From: CAZCVI01 sp964502145
GTDB taxonomy: Bacteria; Acidobacteriota; Aminicenantia; UBA2199
Direction: 5' to 3'
Assembly (NCBI GenBank): GCA_964502145.1
Contig: CAZCVI010000089.1
Location: forward strand, 1 to 28,672
DNA: 28,672 nt
Shown: in pieces, positions 14,742 to 23,593 of the stretch
Numbering within the stretch: the first letter of the stretch is position 1
How the letters are laid out: every line of letters starts with the position of its first letter
The notes under the pieces: generated by a model
Seen by the model: only the letters and a program-made list of their open reading frames with translations
Database searches by the model: none
What the model was told of the DNA's origin: nothing
Made by a program: the position numbers and the translations under genes

Positions 14742-17700
14742 TTACTGTTGGTGCTGCAAGACATTTTGGTAGATTTCTTTGGCGAGAGGGGGGAAAACGA
14801 TGTTCTGGAAATCATGATTATCCATATACCGTGTGACAATATCATCGTTTTCGGCAATACGCTGCATCATAAAAGAGGTGATGAGTGCTTTGATACCGAG
14901 TTCAAATTTCTCAAGGGAATTGGCGCGGGCTGTTTTGATGACATGCTCATCCAAAATGGCTTTTTCTTTGATCTGCTCAAAAAAGAGGCGATCTCCTTCT
15001 GAAAAGGTGGTGCCAAATCGCTCATTTAATGCGATAATGATCTGGGATAAGGGTTTTTCCTCGTCAATGGCTTGGCTGGAACCGGTTTCGGTGGGAGATT
15101 TTACGGCTATGAGTGCGCCTTCTTCGAGGGTGATGGCACCGGACAAGACTTTATCGGTGCGATAATATTGGAGGTCTACTTTTTTTTCAGGATGGGGGGT
15201 GATTCCATCTTCACCAATATAAATCCGGGAAAGTAAATAACGACCATAACTATATAATATTTCGAGTTCCTGGTCGGTATAGTCTATGATCTGGCTGAGA
15301 AAGGCATATAGGCGGGTGTAAGCGGTTAGTTTTTCATGGAAAGCTTCTTTTTTATCTTCGTCGAGGGCGTTGAAGCGCTCAACGGCGGGCTGAATCACTT
15401 TCTCCATACGGGCGTGATCGGAGGGTTTCTGCTTGTATTGGGGCAGATAAAATATCTGGCAGAAGGCTTCGACTTCATCCTTGAGATACACGTGCATACT
15501 TTTTAATTCAAATTCGAGTTCTTCTAAACGATGGGGATCGGAGGTCTCAGCAAGGGTGGTGACATTATAATAAGGTTTAAAGGCGCGATAAATATCCTCG
15601 CTGTCATTGACAAAATCAAGAACAAATGGGGGTTCTTTGCCGGGACTTATCCGATTGAGGCGTGACAGGGTCTGCACGGCTTGAACACCATCGAGGCGCT
15701 TGTCAACATACATGGCACATAAAAGGGGTTGATTAAAACCGGTCTGGTATTTGTTGGCCACAATAAGGATATGATAATCGGACGAATCAAACTTATCGGG
15801 TAACTGGGATTCGGAAATGGGTTTATGGGTAACCACATCTATATTCATGCCGGGTTCGGTATATTTTTCACCGCTTTCTTCATCTATGATTTCGCCGCTA
15901 AAGGCAACGAGGGGCCGGATATCGGTATAACAATTGTCGGTGAGGTACTTTTTGAAGGAAAGCATGTAACGCACGGCATGAAGACGGGAACCGGTGACAA
16001 CCATGGCCTTGGCACGGCCTGCGAGCTTGTGTCTGACATGGTCACGGAAATGTTCGATAATGATCTCGGTTTTTTGCTCTATATTATAAGAATGAAGGGC
16101 CATAAACTTACCGAGCTGCTTCTGCGCTTTTTTCTTGGGCATGGTAGGATCATCGGCGGCTGTTTTAACGAGTTTAAAATAGGTGTGATAAGTGGTATAC
16201 CGTTGCAACACATCAAGAATAAACCCTTCTTCAATGGCTTGTTTCATGGAATAGGTATGAAAGGCGGCGGGCTTGCCACTGGCATCAACGCGGCCAAAGA
16301 GTTCGATGGTTTTGCCTTTGGGAGTGGCGGTAAAAGCAAAAAAGCTGAGATTCTTTTGTCTGGGACGGGAAGCTTGCACTTTATGTAACTCATCTTCCCA
16401 ATCGGGACGGTTCGGGTCTTCGGCGTCTTGTGTACCGGCGCCAAGCAGGCGTTTGAGTTCCTCGGCGGATTCACCGGACTGGCTGGAATGGGCTTCATCG
16501 ACTATAATGGCATAATGGCGGGCGGTCATGGCAGCTTGCCACTCTTTGGCTTTATCTATGGACTCATCATCGGGATTGTCGGGATTTTGGGCTCCGGCAA
16601 TACGGAAGAGACTCTTTAAGATAAAGGGGAACTTCTGCAAGGTGGTGATGACAATCTTGGTGCCATCAATGAGGGCTTCTGAGAGTTGGCGGGAATTCTT
16701 ATCTATGCATTTAACAACGCCATCGGCATGTTCGATCTGATAAATAGCATCCTGCAACTGCTTGTCTAAGACTCGGCGGTCGGTGACCACGACGACGCAA
16801 TCAAATACTTTTTGATCGGCTGGGGTATGGAGACCGGAGAGGCGGTGGGAGAGCCAGGAAATACTGTTGGTTTTGCCGCTACCAGCGGAATGTTGGATGA
16901 GATACATGTGGCCGGCTTGTTCGTTTTGGGCGGTGGTGACTAATTGGCGTACTGCATCGAGTTGATGATAACGGGGGAAAATGAGGGTCTCTTTGCTGAT
17001 ACGTTGGCGCACACGGTCGGCATTCTCAATGATGTGTTCATCGGTTTGAAGAATAATAAAATTGCCAATAATATCAATAAAACTGTCCCGTTCGAGGATT
17101 TCTTCCCAGAAATAACCGGTGCGGTGACCGGAGGGATGGGGGGGATTGCCTTGTCCGCATAAAATCTCGCCGGGCGCACTGCCACGATTAAAGGGCAGAA
17201 AGAAGGTTTTGTCGCTATTTAAACGGGTGGCCATATAGATTTGGTCGGGGTCAACGGCAAAGTGAACGATGGCGCCTTTTTTAAATAAAAAGAGCGGGGC
17301 GCGGGGGTCACGATCGGTTTTATACTGGGCAATGGCGTGTTGCCAAGTTTGACCGGTGGCGGGGTTTTTAAGTTCGATGGTGGCGATGGGTATGCCATTG
17401 AGGGAAAGCACGAGATCAATGGTATGGGTATCGTGGGGATGGCAGGGAACTTGACGGGTCACATGGAGTTTATTCTTATTATAAAGGTCGAGGGTTTCTT
17501 GGAGGAGTTTGTGGGCGGGTTTGAAAAAGGCGAGTTTGAAGGTTTTGCCGTAGAATTTGAAGCCGTGGCGGATAATGTGCAGGGTGCCTTTGGTTTCGCG
17601 TTCTTTGATAAGGGTGGCGAAAAGTTTGCCGGGAAGTTCGTCGCGGTGTTGTTCTGCCATGGTGGCCCAGAGGTGGGGTTGGGTCTCTTTTATAAAGGAG

Positions 17701-17825
17701 AGGATATAATCGGTGAATAGGGCGGTGTTTTTATCCCAGGCTTGGAGAGAACCGGTGAGCCAACCGTGGTTGGTCATGGTTTCTTGGGTATAGAGTTCAA
17801 AGGCATTTTCGGTTGTGGCTTTCAT
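14742..17825 (-). CDS. hsdR: Type I restriction endonuclease subunit R
   Basis: A 1027-residue HsdR, the motor/nuclease subunit that translocates and cleaves unmodified DNA in complex with HsdM and HsdS. I place the start at the ATG at 17825, which overlaps the hsdS stop as ATGA and follows GGGAGG by 4 nt; an in-frame ATG 77 codons further upstream only adds sequence translated from inside hsdS. The nuclease domain has D137 and E151-x-K153 (IDLVLSL...ATIELKN). The SF2 motor has Walker A GSGKT (315-319), DEAH (443-446), motif III FTATPKGKT (~498-506), and later motifs VANKYQTGFNQP and QTLSRLNRISPG. The length suits the ~1000-residue HsdR subtype. No frameshift is seen, so the system looks functional. 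Confidence 0.93.
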   Translation of the reverse strand: MKATTENAFELYTQETMTNHGWLTGSLQAWDKNTALFTDYILSFIKETQPHLWATMAEQHRDELPGKLFATLIKERETKGTLHIIRHGFKFYGKTFKLAFFKPAHKLLQETLDLYNKNKLHVTRQVPCHPHDTHTIDLVLSLNGIPIATIELKNPATGQTWQHAIAQYKTDRDPRAPLFLFKKGAIVHFAVDPDQIYMATRLNSDKTFFLPFNRGSAPGEILCGQGNPPHPSGHRTGYFWEEILERDSFIDIIGNFIILQTDEHIIENADRVRQRISKETLIFPRYHQLDAVRQLVTTAQNEQAGHMYLIQHSAGSGKTNSISWLSHRLSGLHTPADQKVFDCVVVVTDRRVLDKQLQDAIYQIEHADGVVKCIDKNSRQLSEALIDGTKIVITTLQKFPFILKSLFRIAGAQNPDNPDDESIDKAKEWQAAMTARHYAIIVDEAHSSQSGESAEELKRLLGAGTQDAEDPNRPDWEDELHKVQASRPRQKNLSFFAFTATPKGKTIELFGRVDASGKPAAFHTYSMKQAIEEGFILDVLQRYTTYHTYFKLVKTAADDPTMPKKKAQKQLGKFMALHSYNIEQKTEIIIEHFRDHVRHKLAGRAKAMVVTGSRLHAVRYMLSFKKYLTDNCYTDIRPLVAFSGEIIDEESGEKYTEPGMNIDVVTHKPISESQLPDKFDSSDYHILIVANKYQTGFNQPLLCAMYVDKRLDGVQAVQTLSRLNRISPGKEPPFVLDFVNDSEDIYRAFKPYYNVTTLAETSDPHRLEELEFELKSMHVYLKDEVEAFCQIFYLPQYKQKPSDHARMEKVIQPAVERFNALDEDKKEAFHEKLTAYTRLYAFLSQIIDYTDQELEILYSYGRYLLSRIYIGEDGITPHPEKKVDLQYYRTDKVLSGAITLEEGALIAVKSPTETGSSQAIDEEKPLSQIIIALNERFGTTFSEGDRLFFEQIKEKAILDEHVIKTARANSLEKFELGIKALITSFMMQRIAENDDIVTRYMDNHDFQNIVFPPLAKEIYQNVLQHQQ

Positions 17826-19111
17826 ACTGCCTCCCGCAGGTCTATTTTTCCGGTGACCGCAGCGGAGATGAGGGCGGTCCGGTATTCTTTTAATTTTTCG
17901 ATAGTGGTATCGACTTTGGCAATGAGGGAATCTATCTTGGTGGTTTCGCGGTCGAGGAAAGCGGCAATGGCTTGTTGTTCGGAAAGAGGAGGAAGAGTGA
18001 CTTGTAAATTTTCTATTACATTCATGCCGATATTTTGCTGGGTTCCATAACTCCAAAATAACTGAACTGATGTTTGAAATTCTTTGGAGTTCATAGATGA
18101 TAAGATAAATCTCGCATTCGCTTTTTTAATATAAACTCGAATCACTGCCAATGGAGACCAGATATTAAATTCATCATCGGTTTCTACAATTGCAAGGTTA
18201 CCTGTCGTAGCTCCAGATTTAATCATATATATATCATCTCGTTTTGGATGATATTTTAGGCTAAATCTTATGTGTTCAGATTCAGAAATAAACCCACGTT
18301 TCCTCTCAAAGTCAATCTTGTTGTTTCTGATAGCCTCTGCTGAAACAAAAGGAATCCCCTCGTCAAATATCTCTGGGGTTTCGTGTGGTCCGTCAGTAAT
18401 CGGAATTGAAACGATTCTTTTAAGAGGCATTACTTCCCAATGTTCCGGCACCTCGCCCAGCCAATCCACGCCGGAGGGTTTCAGCTTGACTGAAGCATCC
18501 AGCCCCTTGGTGACGGCACGGGAAATGAGCGCAGTGCGCTTTTCCTTGAGCAATGCCACCAACTTTTGCTGCTTGCCAAGCAGTGCATCAATACGGCCAG
18601 TCTCACGGTCAAGAAAGGCGGCGATGGCTTGCTGTTCGGGAAGAGGTGGAAGAGGGAAAGGTAGATTACACATAAATTCCCAACTGGCCCGAGGCATTTT
18701 TGAACCATATGTTGAGCCATCAATTATCTCGATATAGTTATCAGTCCGAAGAATGGCGGCAGCATATTTGCATAAAACTTCAGAAGTAGGTCTTAATACG
18801 AAGATATCACCGATACTTTCACCGGCTTTTTCTGCCAAGTAAACCTTAGCCAAATATGGCCTTAGTTTACCAAAAAGAATATCTCCAGAATTAAATCTGA
18901 TTCCATCACCTTCAAATTCAGATTCGGTTTCAATAAACCTACCGGTCCTACTTTCTATATTTTCAAGAGCAATAGGATTCTCATCTGTAACAGCCTTTTT
19001 TGTGCAGAGTAAAAGGCAACACTTCAATCTTTTTACTTCCCAATGTTCCGGTACATCCCCCAGCCATTCCACGCCGGAAGGTTTGTATTTTGGATAACAT
19101 TTACGCTTCAT
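17822..19111 (-). CDS. hsdS: Type I restriction-modification specificity subunit S
   Basis: A 429-residue HsdS with two target-recognition domains that set the bipartite DNA target. Each half starts with a PSGV-WLG-VPEHWEV box (near residues 11 and 212) and ends with a conserved helix, LPPLPEQQAIAAFLDRETGR and LPPLSEQQAIAAFLDRETTK, followed by LKEKRTALIS / LKEYRTALIS spacer helices. The variable parts between them are dissimilar, so the two half-sites should differ. The conserved boxes are also similar at DNA level (for example around 18440-18480 versus 19045-19085), giving substrate for domain shuffling. ATG overlaps the hsdM stop by 4 nt (19108-19111). Confidence 0.93.
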   Translation of the reverse strand: MKRKCYPKYKPSGVEWLGDVPEHWEVKRLKCCLLLCTKKAVTDENPIALENIESRTGRFIETESEFEGDGIRFNSGDILFGKLRPYLAKVYLAEKAGESIGDIFVLRPTSEVLCKYAAAILRTDNYIEIIDGSTYGSKMPRASWEFMCNLPFPLPPLPEQQAIAAFLDRETGRIDALLGKQQKLVALLKEKRTALISRAVTKGLDASVKLKPSGVDWLGEVPEHWEVMPLKRIVSIPITDGPHETPEIFDEGIPFVSAEAIRNNKIDFERKRGFISESEHIRFSLKYHPKRDDIYMIKSGATTGNLAIVETDDEFNIWSPLAVIRVYIKKANARFILSSMNSKEFQTSVQLFWSYGTQQNIGMNVIENLQVTLPPLSEQQAIAAFLDRETTKIDSLIAKVDTTIEKLKEYRTALISAAVTGKIDLREAV

Positions 19112-21210
19112 CTTAACTCTGCACTACCCGTGATTTCCGCCAGCATGGAAACGATTTCTCTTTCCAACCCCAGGATGTCGGCTGCTATTTCTTCCAATGG
19201 GCGCGGCGGTTCGTAACAATAAAAATGACGATTCAACGGAATCTCATACCCCACCTTTGTCTTGCTGTGGTCTATCCACGCATCCGGCACATGGGGCAAT
19301 ACCTCACGCTTGAAATAGTCATCTATATCCTCTGTTAACGGCACATTCTCCGTATCCCGCAAATCCGCATCCGCTTCAGGATTCCCTTTCGCGTCCCGGC
19401 AAATCGTGGCCGATTCATCCTTTTCACCCAGCACGTCCAAGATCATCTTTTGCTCATTGGCAGACAAAGACAAACCGGATTTTTGTGCAATGGCCTTTAA
19501 TGCCGTGATAAAAACCACTCTATCCTTAAATAGTCTCTCACCCGTGACTTTCCCCAAGTCACCCAACATCACCCGGATGTCTTGCTGACGCTTTTGACCC
19601 ACGGCGATTTCCTCCAAACGGACCGCTTCATTCTTTTTATCACTTTCCACGAGCTTCTGAAAGGTCCGATGGCTCTCCAATAAGGCAATCCGTTCCGCGT
19701 TGGCTAAAAAGTTCAACCGTAAAGGCCGCTCTACCGTGATTTTAGAGTACCCAAACGCCGCATTGTCGAAGACTTTAGAAACCACTAGCTGCTTGGAGTG
19801 ACCGTCTATTTCCATGGAACGCCGTTCATCGTGGTTGAAGTTCCCATAGATGGTGGTGATGTCATTGATTTGCTGCGGGCGGTTCTCTTGCCCATCCCCG
19901 ATTTGATTGCGCTTGTTACCGCGACTCTTGCGCATTTTAACATAGAATTGCCGCGCATCAATGAGCTGGATTTTGCCCTTGCGCCGCACTTCCTTGCGAT
20001 TGGTGAGCACCCAGATATAGGTGGAAATACCGGTATTGTAAAAAAGCTGGTCAGGTAACGCCACAATCGCTTCCAACCAATCATGCTCAATAATCCATTG
20101 GCGGATATTAGACTCGCCACTACCGGCATCGCCGGTAAAAAGGGGGGAACCATTAAACACGATGGCAATACGACTGCCCCCATCTTGCGGGGCACGCATC
20201 TTGGAAATCATGTGCTGCAAAAACAGCAGGGAACCATCATTGATACGCGGCAACCCGGCCCCAAAACGACCATCATAACCGAGGGTTTGCGCTTCCTGTT
20301 CAATTTTCTTCTGCTGTTGCTTCCACTCCACACCAAAAGGAGGATTGGCGAGCATGTAATCGAACTTATGGGTGGGGAAGCCGTCTTTGACAAACGAACA
20401 ATCCTGCTTGATATTGTTGGCATCCTCGCCCTTGATGAGCATATCGGCCCGACAAATAGCATAAGCTTCATCATTTAAGTCCTGGCCGTAGAGGTGCGGT
20501 TGGGCTTCGGCATTGAGGGCCTTGATATATTTTTCAGCCGCCGAAAGCATCCCACCGGTTCCGCAAGCCGGGTCATAGATCGTTTTGACCACATGGCTTT
20601 TACCTAAATCCTGTTCCGGGGAGAGCAAGAGGTTGACCATCAATTGGATCACTTCACGCGGCGTGAAATGTTCCCCGGCTTCCTCGTTGGCTTGTTCAGC
20701 GCCGATGCGTATCAATTCTTCAAAAATTTCGCCCATTTTCAGGTTGTCGGTTTCTGCGGGCGAGAGGTCTATCTCCGGGGCACAAAACTTTTTAATGACA
20801 TGATAGAGGAGATTCTTATCGTGCATTTTAATGATTTGAATGCCAAAATCAAAGTGTTGGAAAATCTCCCGGACATCCTTGGAAAAGGCATTAATATACA
20901 GGTTGAGATTGGCGGCCAGTAGATTGGGATCGTCGAGTAGTTTTTTGAAGGTCATTTTGGAATGGTTGTAAAAAGGCAGATGGGTTATTTTGTTTAATTG
21001 CGCACTAATAATGGTCTCGGATTTGTCTTGCAGTTTCGGGTAGGCAGCCACTACCTTGTCTTTAGTCGGTTCGAGCACACAATCAAAACGACGCAGCACC
21101 GTGAGGGGTAAAATAACCTTGCGGTATTCGTTGCGTTTATAGGGACCACGCAGCAGGTTGCAGATGCTCCAGATAAAATTGACTATTTGACTGTGGGTTT
21201 GTTCGGCCAT
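19108..21210 (-). CDS. hsdM: Type I restriction-modification N6-adenine methyltransferase subunit M
   Basis: A 700-residue HsdM that, with HsdS, methylates adenine in the target and protects host DNA. Seen: an N-terminal helical HsdM domain; GEHFTPREVIQLMVNLL (179-195); the SAM-binding motif DPACGTGG (213-220); and catalytic NPPF (289-292) within YMLANPPFGVEWK. The C-terminal ~150 residues extend beyond the minimal methyltransferase and end in a helical region (ADILGLEREIVSMLAEITG) similar to HsdS-contact tails. The SD is AGGAG, 7 nt from the ATG. It is the first gene of M-S-R, with a promoter at 21265-21293. Confidence 0.93.
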   Translation of the reverse strand: MAEQTHSQIVNFIWSICNLLRGPYKRNEYRKVILPLTVLRRFDCVLEPTKDKVVAAYPKLQDKSETIISAQLNKITHLPFYNHSKMTFKKLLDDPNLLAANLNLYINAFSKDVREIFQHFDFGIQIIKMHDKNLLYHVIKKFCAPEIDLSPAETDNLKMGEIFEELIRIGAEQANEEAGEHFTPREVIQLMVNLLLSPEQDLGKSHVVKTIYDPACGTGGMLSAAEKYIKALNAEAQPHLYGQDLNDEAYAICRADMLIKGEDANNIKQDCSFVKDGFPTHKFDYMLANPPFGVEWKQQQKKIEQEAQTLGYDGRFGAGLPRINDGSLLFLQHMISKMRAPQDGGSRIAIVFNGSPLFTGDAGSGESNIRQWIIEHDWLEAIVALPDQLFYNTGISTYIWVLTNRKEVRRKGKIQLIDARQFYVKMRKSRGNKRNQIGDGQENRPQQINDITTIYGNFNHDERRSMEIDGHSKQLVVSKVFDNAAFGYSKITVERPLRLNFLANAERIALLESHRTFQKLVESDKKNEAVRLEEIAVGQKRQQDIRVMLGDLGKVTGERLFKDRVVFITALKAIAQKSGLSLSANEQKMILDVLGEKDESATICRDAKGNPEADADLRDTENVPLTEDIDDYFKREVLPHVPDAWIDHSKTKVGYEIPLNRHFYCYEPPRPLEEIAADILGLEREIVSMLAEITGSAELR

Positions 21211-21264
21211 GTTAGAACTCCTATTGGGATTGTCGCCATTTTTCTTTTTCCTTGTGTAAGGCTC

Positions 21265-21293
21265 ATTATAGTATAATAAGCAGGATATTGCAA
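21265..21293 (-). promoter_or_regulatory. Promoter of the hsdMSR operon
   Basis: On the minus strand: -35 TTGCAA (21293-21288), 17-nt spacer, -10 TATAAT (21270-21265). A second, overlapping -10-like TATTATAC lies just upstream. The leader is about 50 nt. Confidence 0.6.
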
Positions 21294-21387
21294 GAAAAGA
21301 GGCCGGTTCCTTTTAGGCTGGCCAAGTTTTTTTACATGGTTTGGTTTTTCTTTCTTGGATATTTTCTTGGAAATCTTTTTTTTCGCT

Positions 21388-21416
21388 TTGACTTTTTTAT
21401 TTCAATTCATTATAAT
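21388..21416 (+). promoter_or_regulatory. Strong sigma70-type promoter of the CsgG-like gene
   Basis: -35 TTGACT (21388-21393), exactly 17 nt, -10 TATAAT (21411-21416). The expected transcription start is near 21423, giving a ~70-nt leader. The preceding ~90 bp is T-rich, which may act as an UP-like element. Confidence 0.8.
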
Positions 21417-21495
21417 GTCCTTCTTGAGAGATAAGACATAAAAGATGTATACTATCAAGAGCTTAAAAAAACATAAAAGAGCAAGAGGAGGAATA

Positions 21496-22218
21496 ATGAA
21501 ACGTGTTATAATTATCGTGTTGTTAGCCCTGGTTGTGCTGGGGCAAGGAAACCTGTTCAGCGCAGGCGACGAAAAACCAAGACTGGGCGTTCTGAGATTT
21601 ACCAACGACGTGGCTGGTTGCTGGTGGTGGCATGCGGAAGTAGCCCGCGAATTACAAGATTTACTCGCTTCCGAGCTGGTTTCTACGCGTAAATTCCAAG
21701 TTCTGGAACGCAAAGAGATTGATGCGGTTATGGGCGAACAAGACTTAAGCGCTTCAGGTCGAGTTAGCAAAAGCACACTGGTCAAAATGAAAAAGCTCAA
21801 AGGCGCACAATACCTCATCGCAGGTACAGTCACAGCTTATGAACAAGCTTCTTCCAAAGGCGGCAAAGTACGCCTGGGTGGGATCAGTCTGGGCGGCAAA
21901 AAAGAGAAAACCTATATCGCGGTCGATGTTAAAATCATCGATGCAGAAACTGGCGAAATCGTGGACGCCCGCACTATCGAAGCGAATGCAAAATCCTCGG
22001 CTATCGAAGCTGGCTTAACGATCAGAAACTTCTCTGTAGGCGGCGAAGATGCTAAAAAAACCCCCACTGGCAAAGCGATCCGCGCCTGCATTATTTATAT
22101 CTCCGAATACCTGAGTTGCTCACTGGTAGACGGACTGGATGCCCCATGTATGAAAAAATGGGACAAAATGGACGAAAGCCGCCGCGAAAAAACCAAAGGC
22201 GCAATCAGCCTGGAATAA
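21496..22218 (+). CDS. CsgG-family secreted protein
   Basis: A 240-residue protein resembling the CsgG/curli-assembly and penicillin-binding-protein-activator LpoB-like fold. I start it at the ATG at 21496, preceded by AGGAGG with 4-nt spacing; a longer frame from 21445 lacks an SD. Residues 1-24 form a signal peptide without a lipobox cysteine, unlike the lipidated E. coli CsgG. The family pattern is visible: KPRLGVLRFTND, then ELQDLLASELVSTRKFQVLERKEID, KGAQYLIAGTVTAYE and VDVKIIDAETGEIVDARTIE. It ends with a Cys-containing segment (ACIIYISEYLSCS...APCMKKW). No other curli genes are present, so a curli secretion pore is unlikely; many bacteria use stand-alone members in envelope stress or undefined roles. 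It has its own promoter and terminator, so it is monocistronic and probably well expressed. Confidence 0.8.
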   Translation: MKRVIIIVLLALVVLGQGNLFSAGDEKPRLGVLRFTNDVAGCWWWHAEVARELQDLLASELVSTRKFQVLERKEIDAVMGEQDLSASGRVSKSTLVKMKKLKGAQYLIAGTVTAYEQASSKGGKVRLGGISLGGKKEKTYIAVDVKIIDAETGEIVDARTIEANAKSSAIEAGLTIRNFSVGGEDAKKTPTGKAIRACIIYISEYLSCSLVDGLDAPCMKKWDKMDESRREKTKGAISLE

Positions 22219-22270
22219 AAGAAACATTAATCAATCCATATACACCAGTCTTTGAGACTGGCTCTTAATA

Positions 22271-22307
22271 AAAGGTGAGGAAGCACCCCTTCCTCACCTT
22301 TTTTTTT
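22271..22307 (+). terminator. Rho-independent terminator of the CsgG-like gene
   Basis: A perfect 13-bp stem AAAGGTGAGGAAG (22271-22283), 5-nt loop, CTTCCTCACCTTT (22289-22301), running into a 9-T tract ending at 22307. A weaker hairpin, CCAGTC-tttga-GACTGG, precedes it at 22246-22262. Confidence 0.95.
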
Positions 22308-22328
22308 GCCCAGGAACCGATATGTGCT

Positions 22329-22496
22329 GCCAAGTTAATGGGAAGAATGGGAGTTATGGGAGTTATGGGAGTTATGGGAAGTATGGGAGCGATGGGAAAT
22401 ATGGGATAACCAGAAATATTCCCATAAATCCCATCGCTCCCATACTTCCCATAACTCCCATAATTCCCATAATTCCCACATTCCCATAACTCCCAC
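22329..22496. repeat. Palindromic intergenic element, ATGGGAnnT type (element G)
   Basis: The left arm (22338-22407) is ATGGGAAGA, ATGGGAGTT x3, ATGGGAAGT, ATGGGAGCG, ATGGGAAAT, ATGGGA. The right arm (22419-22496) is the complementary series of TCCCAT words. About 70 bp per arm makes this the longest palindrome in the window. The left boundary GCTGCCAAGTTAATGGGA matches the outer right edge of element C read in reverse (CACCGCCAACTTAATGGGA). It follows the terminator and precedes the radical SAM operon. Confidence 0.92.
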
Positions 22497-22555
22497 ATTG
22501 CCTCACCACGTTTTCAAAAATTTGCTGGTGTAACCAGGGAGTATATTTAATATAG

Positions 22556-22581
22556 TATAATATGGTATAATATAGTATAAT
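22556..22581 (+). promoter_or_regulatory. Triple TATAAT array upstream of the radical SAM operon
   Basis: Three exact TATAAT hexamers at 22556-22561, 22566-22571 and 22576-22581 within three 10-bp units of TATAGTATAA / TATGGTATAA. The 10-bp phase is about one helical turn. No good -35 is seen at 17 nt from any of them. The ATG at 22617 is 35 nt beyond the last box. Confidence 0.6.
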
Positions 22582-22616
22582 AAGATATTTCATATTATAA
22601 GGTAAATAAAAAGACT

Positions 22617-23555
22617 ATGACAAAAATAAACCATGTATTCGGCCCGGTTGCCTCACGCAGGCTGGGCATTTCACTGGGAGTGGATATCATTCCCTATAAA
22701 ACCTGCACCCTGGACTGCATCTACTGCGAATGCGGCAAAACAACCTGCCTAACCCTGGAAAGACAACGCTTTGTAAACCCCCACGAAGTCCTGGACGAAA
22801 TATCGGCTGTCATCACGGGCGATACGCATATCCAGTACATTACTTTTTCCGGCTCAGGCGAACCCACCTTAAGCATTGATATCGGCACGATCATCGGCGG
22901 CATTAAACAGATTACCCGCATTCCCGTGGCTGTTCTGACCAACGGCACTTTGCTGCATCTGCCAGAAGTACGCCAAGATTTGATGGCTGCTGATATCGTT
23001 TTACCCTCTTTAGATGCGGCAACCCCCGCTGCATTTGCGCACATCAACCGCCACCACAGCGGCCTGGATATTCATACGATTATTACGGGCTTAAAGACGT
23101 TCCGCAACGAATTCAAAGGACAAATCTGGCTGGAAGTGTTTCTGGCCAAAGCTGTGAACGATTCAGAAGCGGAACTGGACTCTCTTTATCAGGTAATCAA
23201 AGAGATACATCCCGATCGCGTGCAACTGAATTCCCTGGACCGCCCCCCGGCGTATCAGAATACCCAGGCCGTGGATATCAACACGCTCCAAACTATCGTG
23301 GAAAAATGGTATGATCTGCCGGTGGAAATTATCAAACGGGTACGCAAACGCGAAGAAATTGCCTCATTCAGCCTCAACCTGGAACATAATATCCTCAATA
23401 CGATCCAACGCCGACCCCTGACTATCGACGACCTGGAAGCACTGACTGGGAAACGACGCACTGAACTGTTCAAATACATCGATGTCCTGGAAAAAGAGAA
23501 AAAGGTGGTTCCCAAAATCGTGGGCGAACACATCTTTTTCACTCCGGCGGAATAA
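22617..23555 (+). CDS. Radical SAM protein (COG0731-type) with C-terminal helical/winged domain
   Basis: A 312-residue radical SAM enzyme. The [4Fe-4S]/SAM motif is C30-x3-C34-x2-C37 in KTCTLDCIYCECG, and the SAM-binding GEP motif is SGSGEPTLS (79-86). The N-terminal FGPVASRRLGISLGVDIIP is typical of the COG0731 group, often annotated by transfer from archaeal tRNA wyosine enzymes; the bacterial role is unknown. Residues ~250-312 form a helical, winged-helix-like tail (IQRRPLTIDDLEALTGKR ... LEKEKKVVPKIVGEHIFF) found in bacterial members. The SD is weak (AAGG, distant). It heads a co-directional run of five genes, all closely spaced. Confidence 0.82.
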   Translation: MTKINHVFGPVASRRLGISLGVDIIPYKTCTLDCIYCECGKTTCLTLERQRFVNPHEVLDEISAVITGDTHIQYITFSGSGEPTLSIDIGTIIGGIKQITRIPVAVLTNGTLLHLPEVRQDLMAADIVLPSLDAATPAAFAHINRHHSGLDIHTIITGLKTFRNEFKGQIWLEVFLAKAVNDSEAELDSLYQVIKEIHPDRVQLNSLDRPPAYQNTQAVDINTLQTIVEKWYDLPVEIIKRVRKREEIASFSLNLEHNILNTIQRRPLTIDDLEALTGKRRTELFKYIDVLEKEKKVVPKIVGEHIFFTPAE

Positions 23556-23560
23556 TTGGT

Positions 23561-23588
23561 TTGCCAAAATACATACCCATGGTAAAAT
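23561..23588 (+). promoter_or_regulatory. Internal promoter directly before the methyltransferase gene
   Basis: -35 TTGCCA (23561-23566), 16-nt spacer, extended -10 TGGTAAAAT (23580-23588). The predicted transcription start near 23594-23595 coincides with the ATG at 23594, and no SD is present, which is the layout of a leaderless mRNA. Confidence 0.5.
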
Positions 23589-23593
23589 AACCA

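Noticed and set aside
17826..18056. N-terminal extension of HsdR by 77 residues (frame opens at 18056)
   Set aside because: It is translated from inside hsdS in another frame, its composition is Arg/His/Ser-rich, and a proper SD with ATGA overlap occurs at 17825.
21445..21495. Earlier start for the CsgG-like protein
   Set aside because: It would bury the signal peptide behind a basic segment, and AGGAGG favours the ATG at 21496.
22265..22593. Open frames with MG/YG repeats (for example GIMGIMGVMGSMG) across element G
   Set aside because: The 9-nt palindrome repeats keep frames open by chance; there is no SD and the peptide is purely a translation of the repeat.
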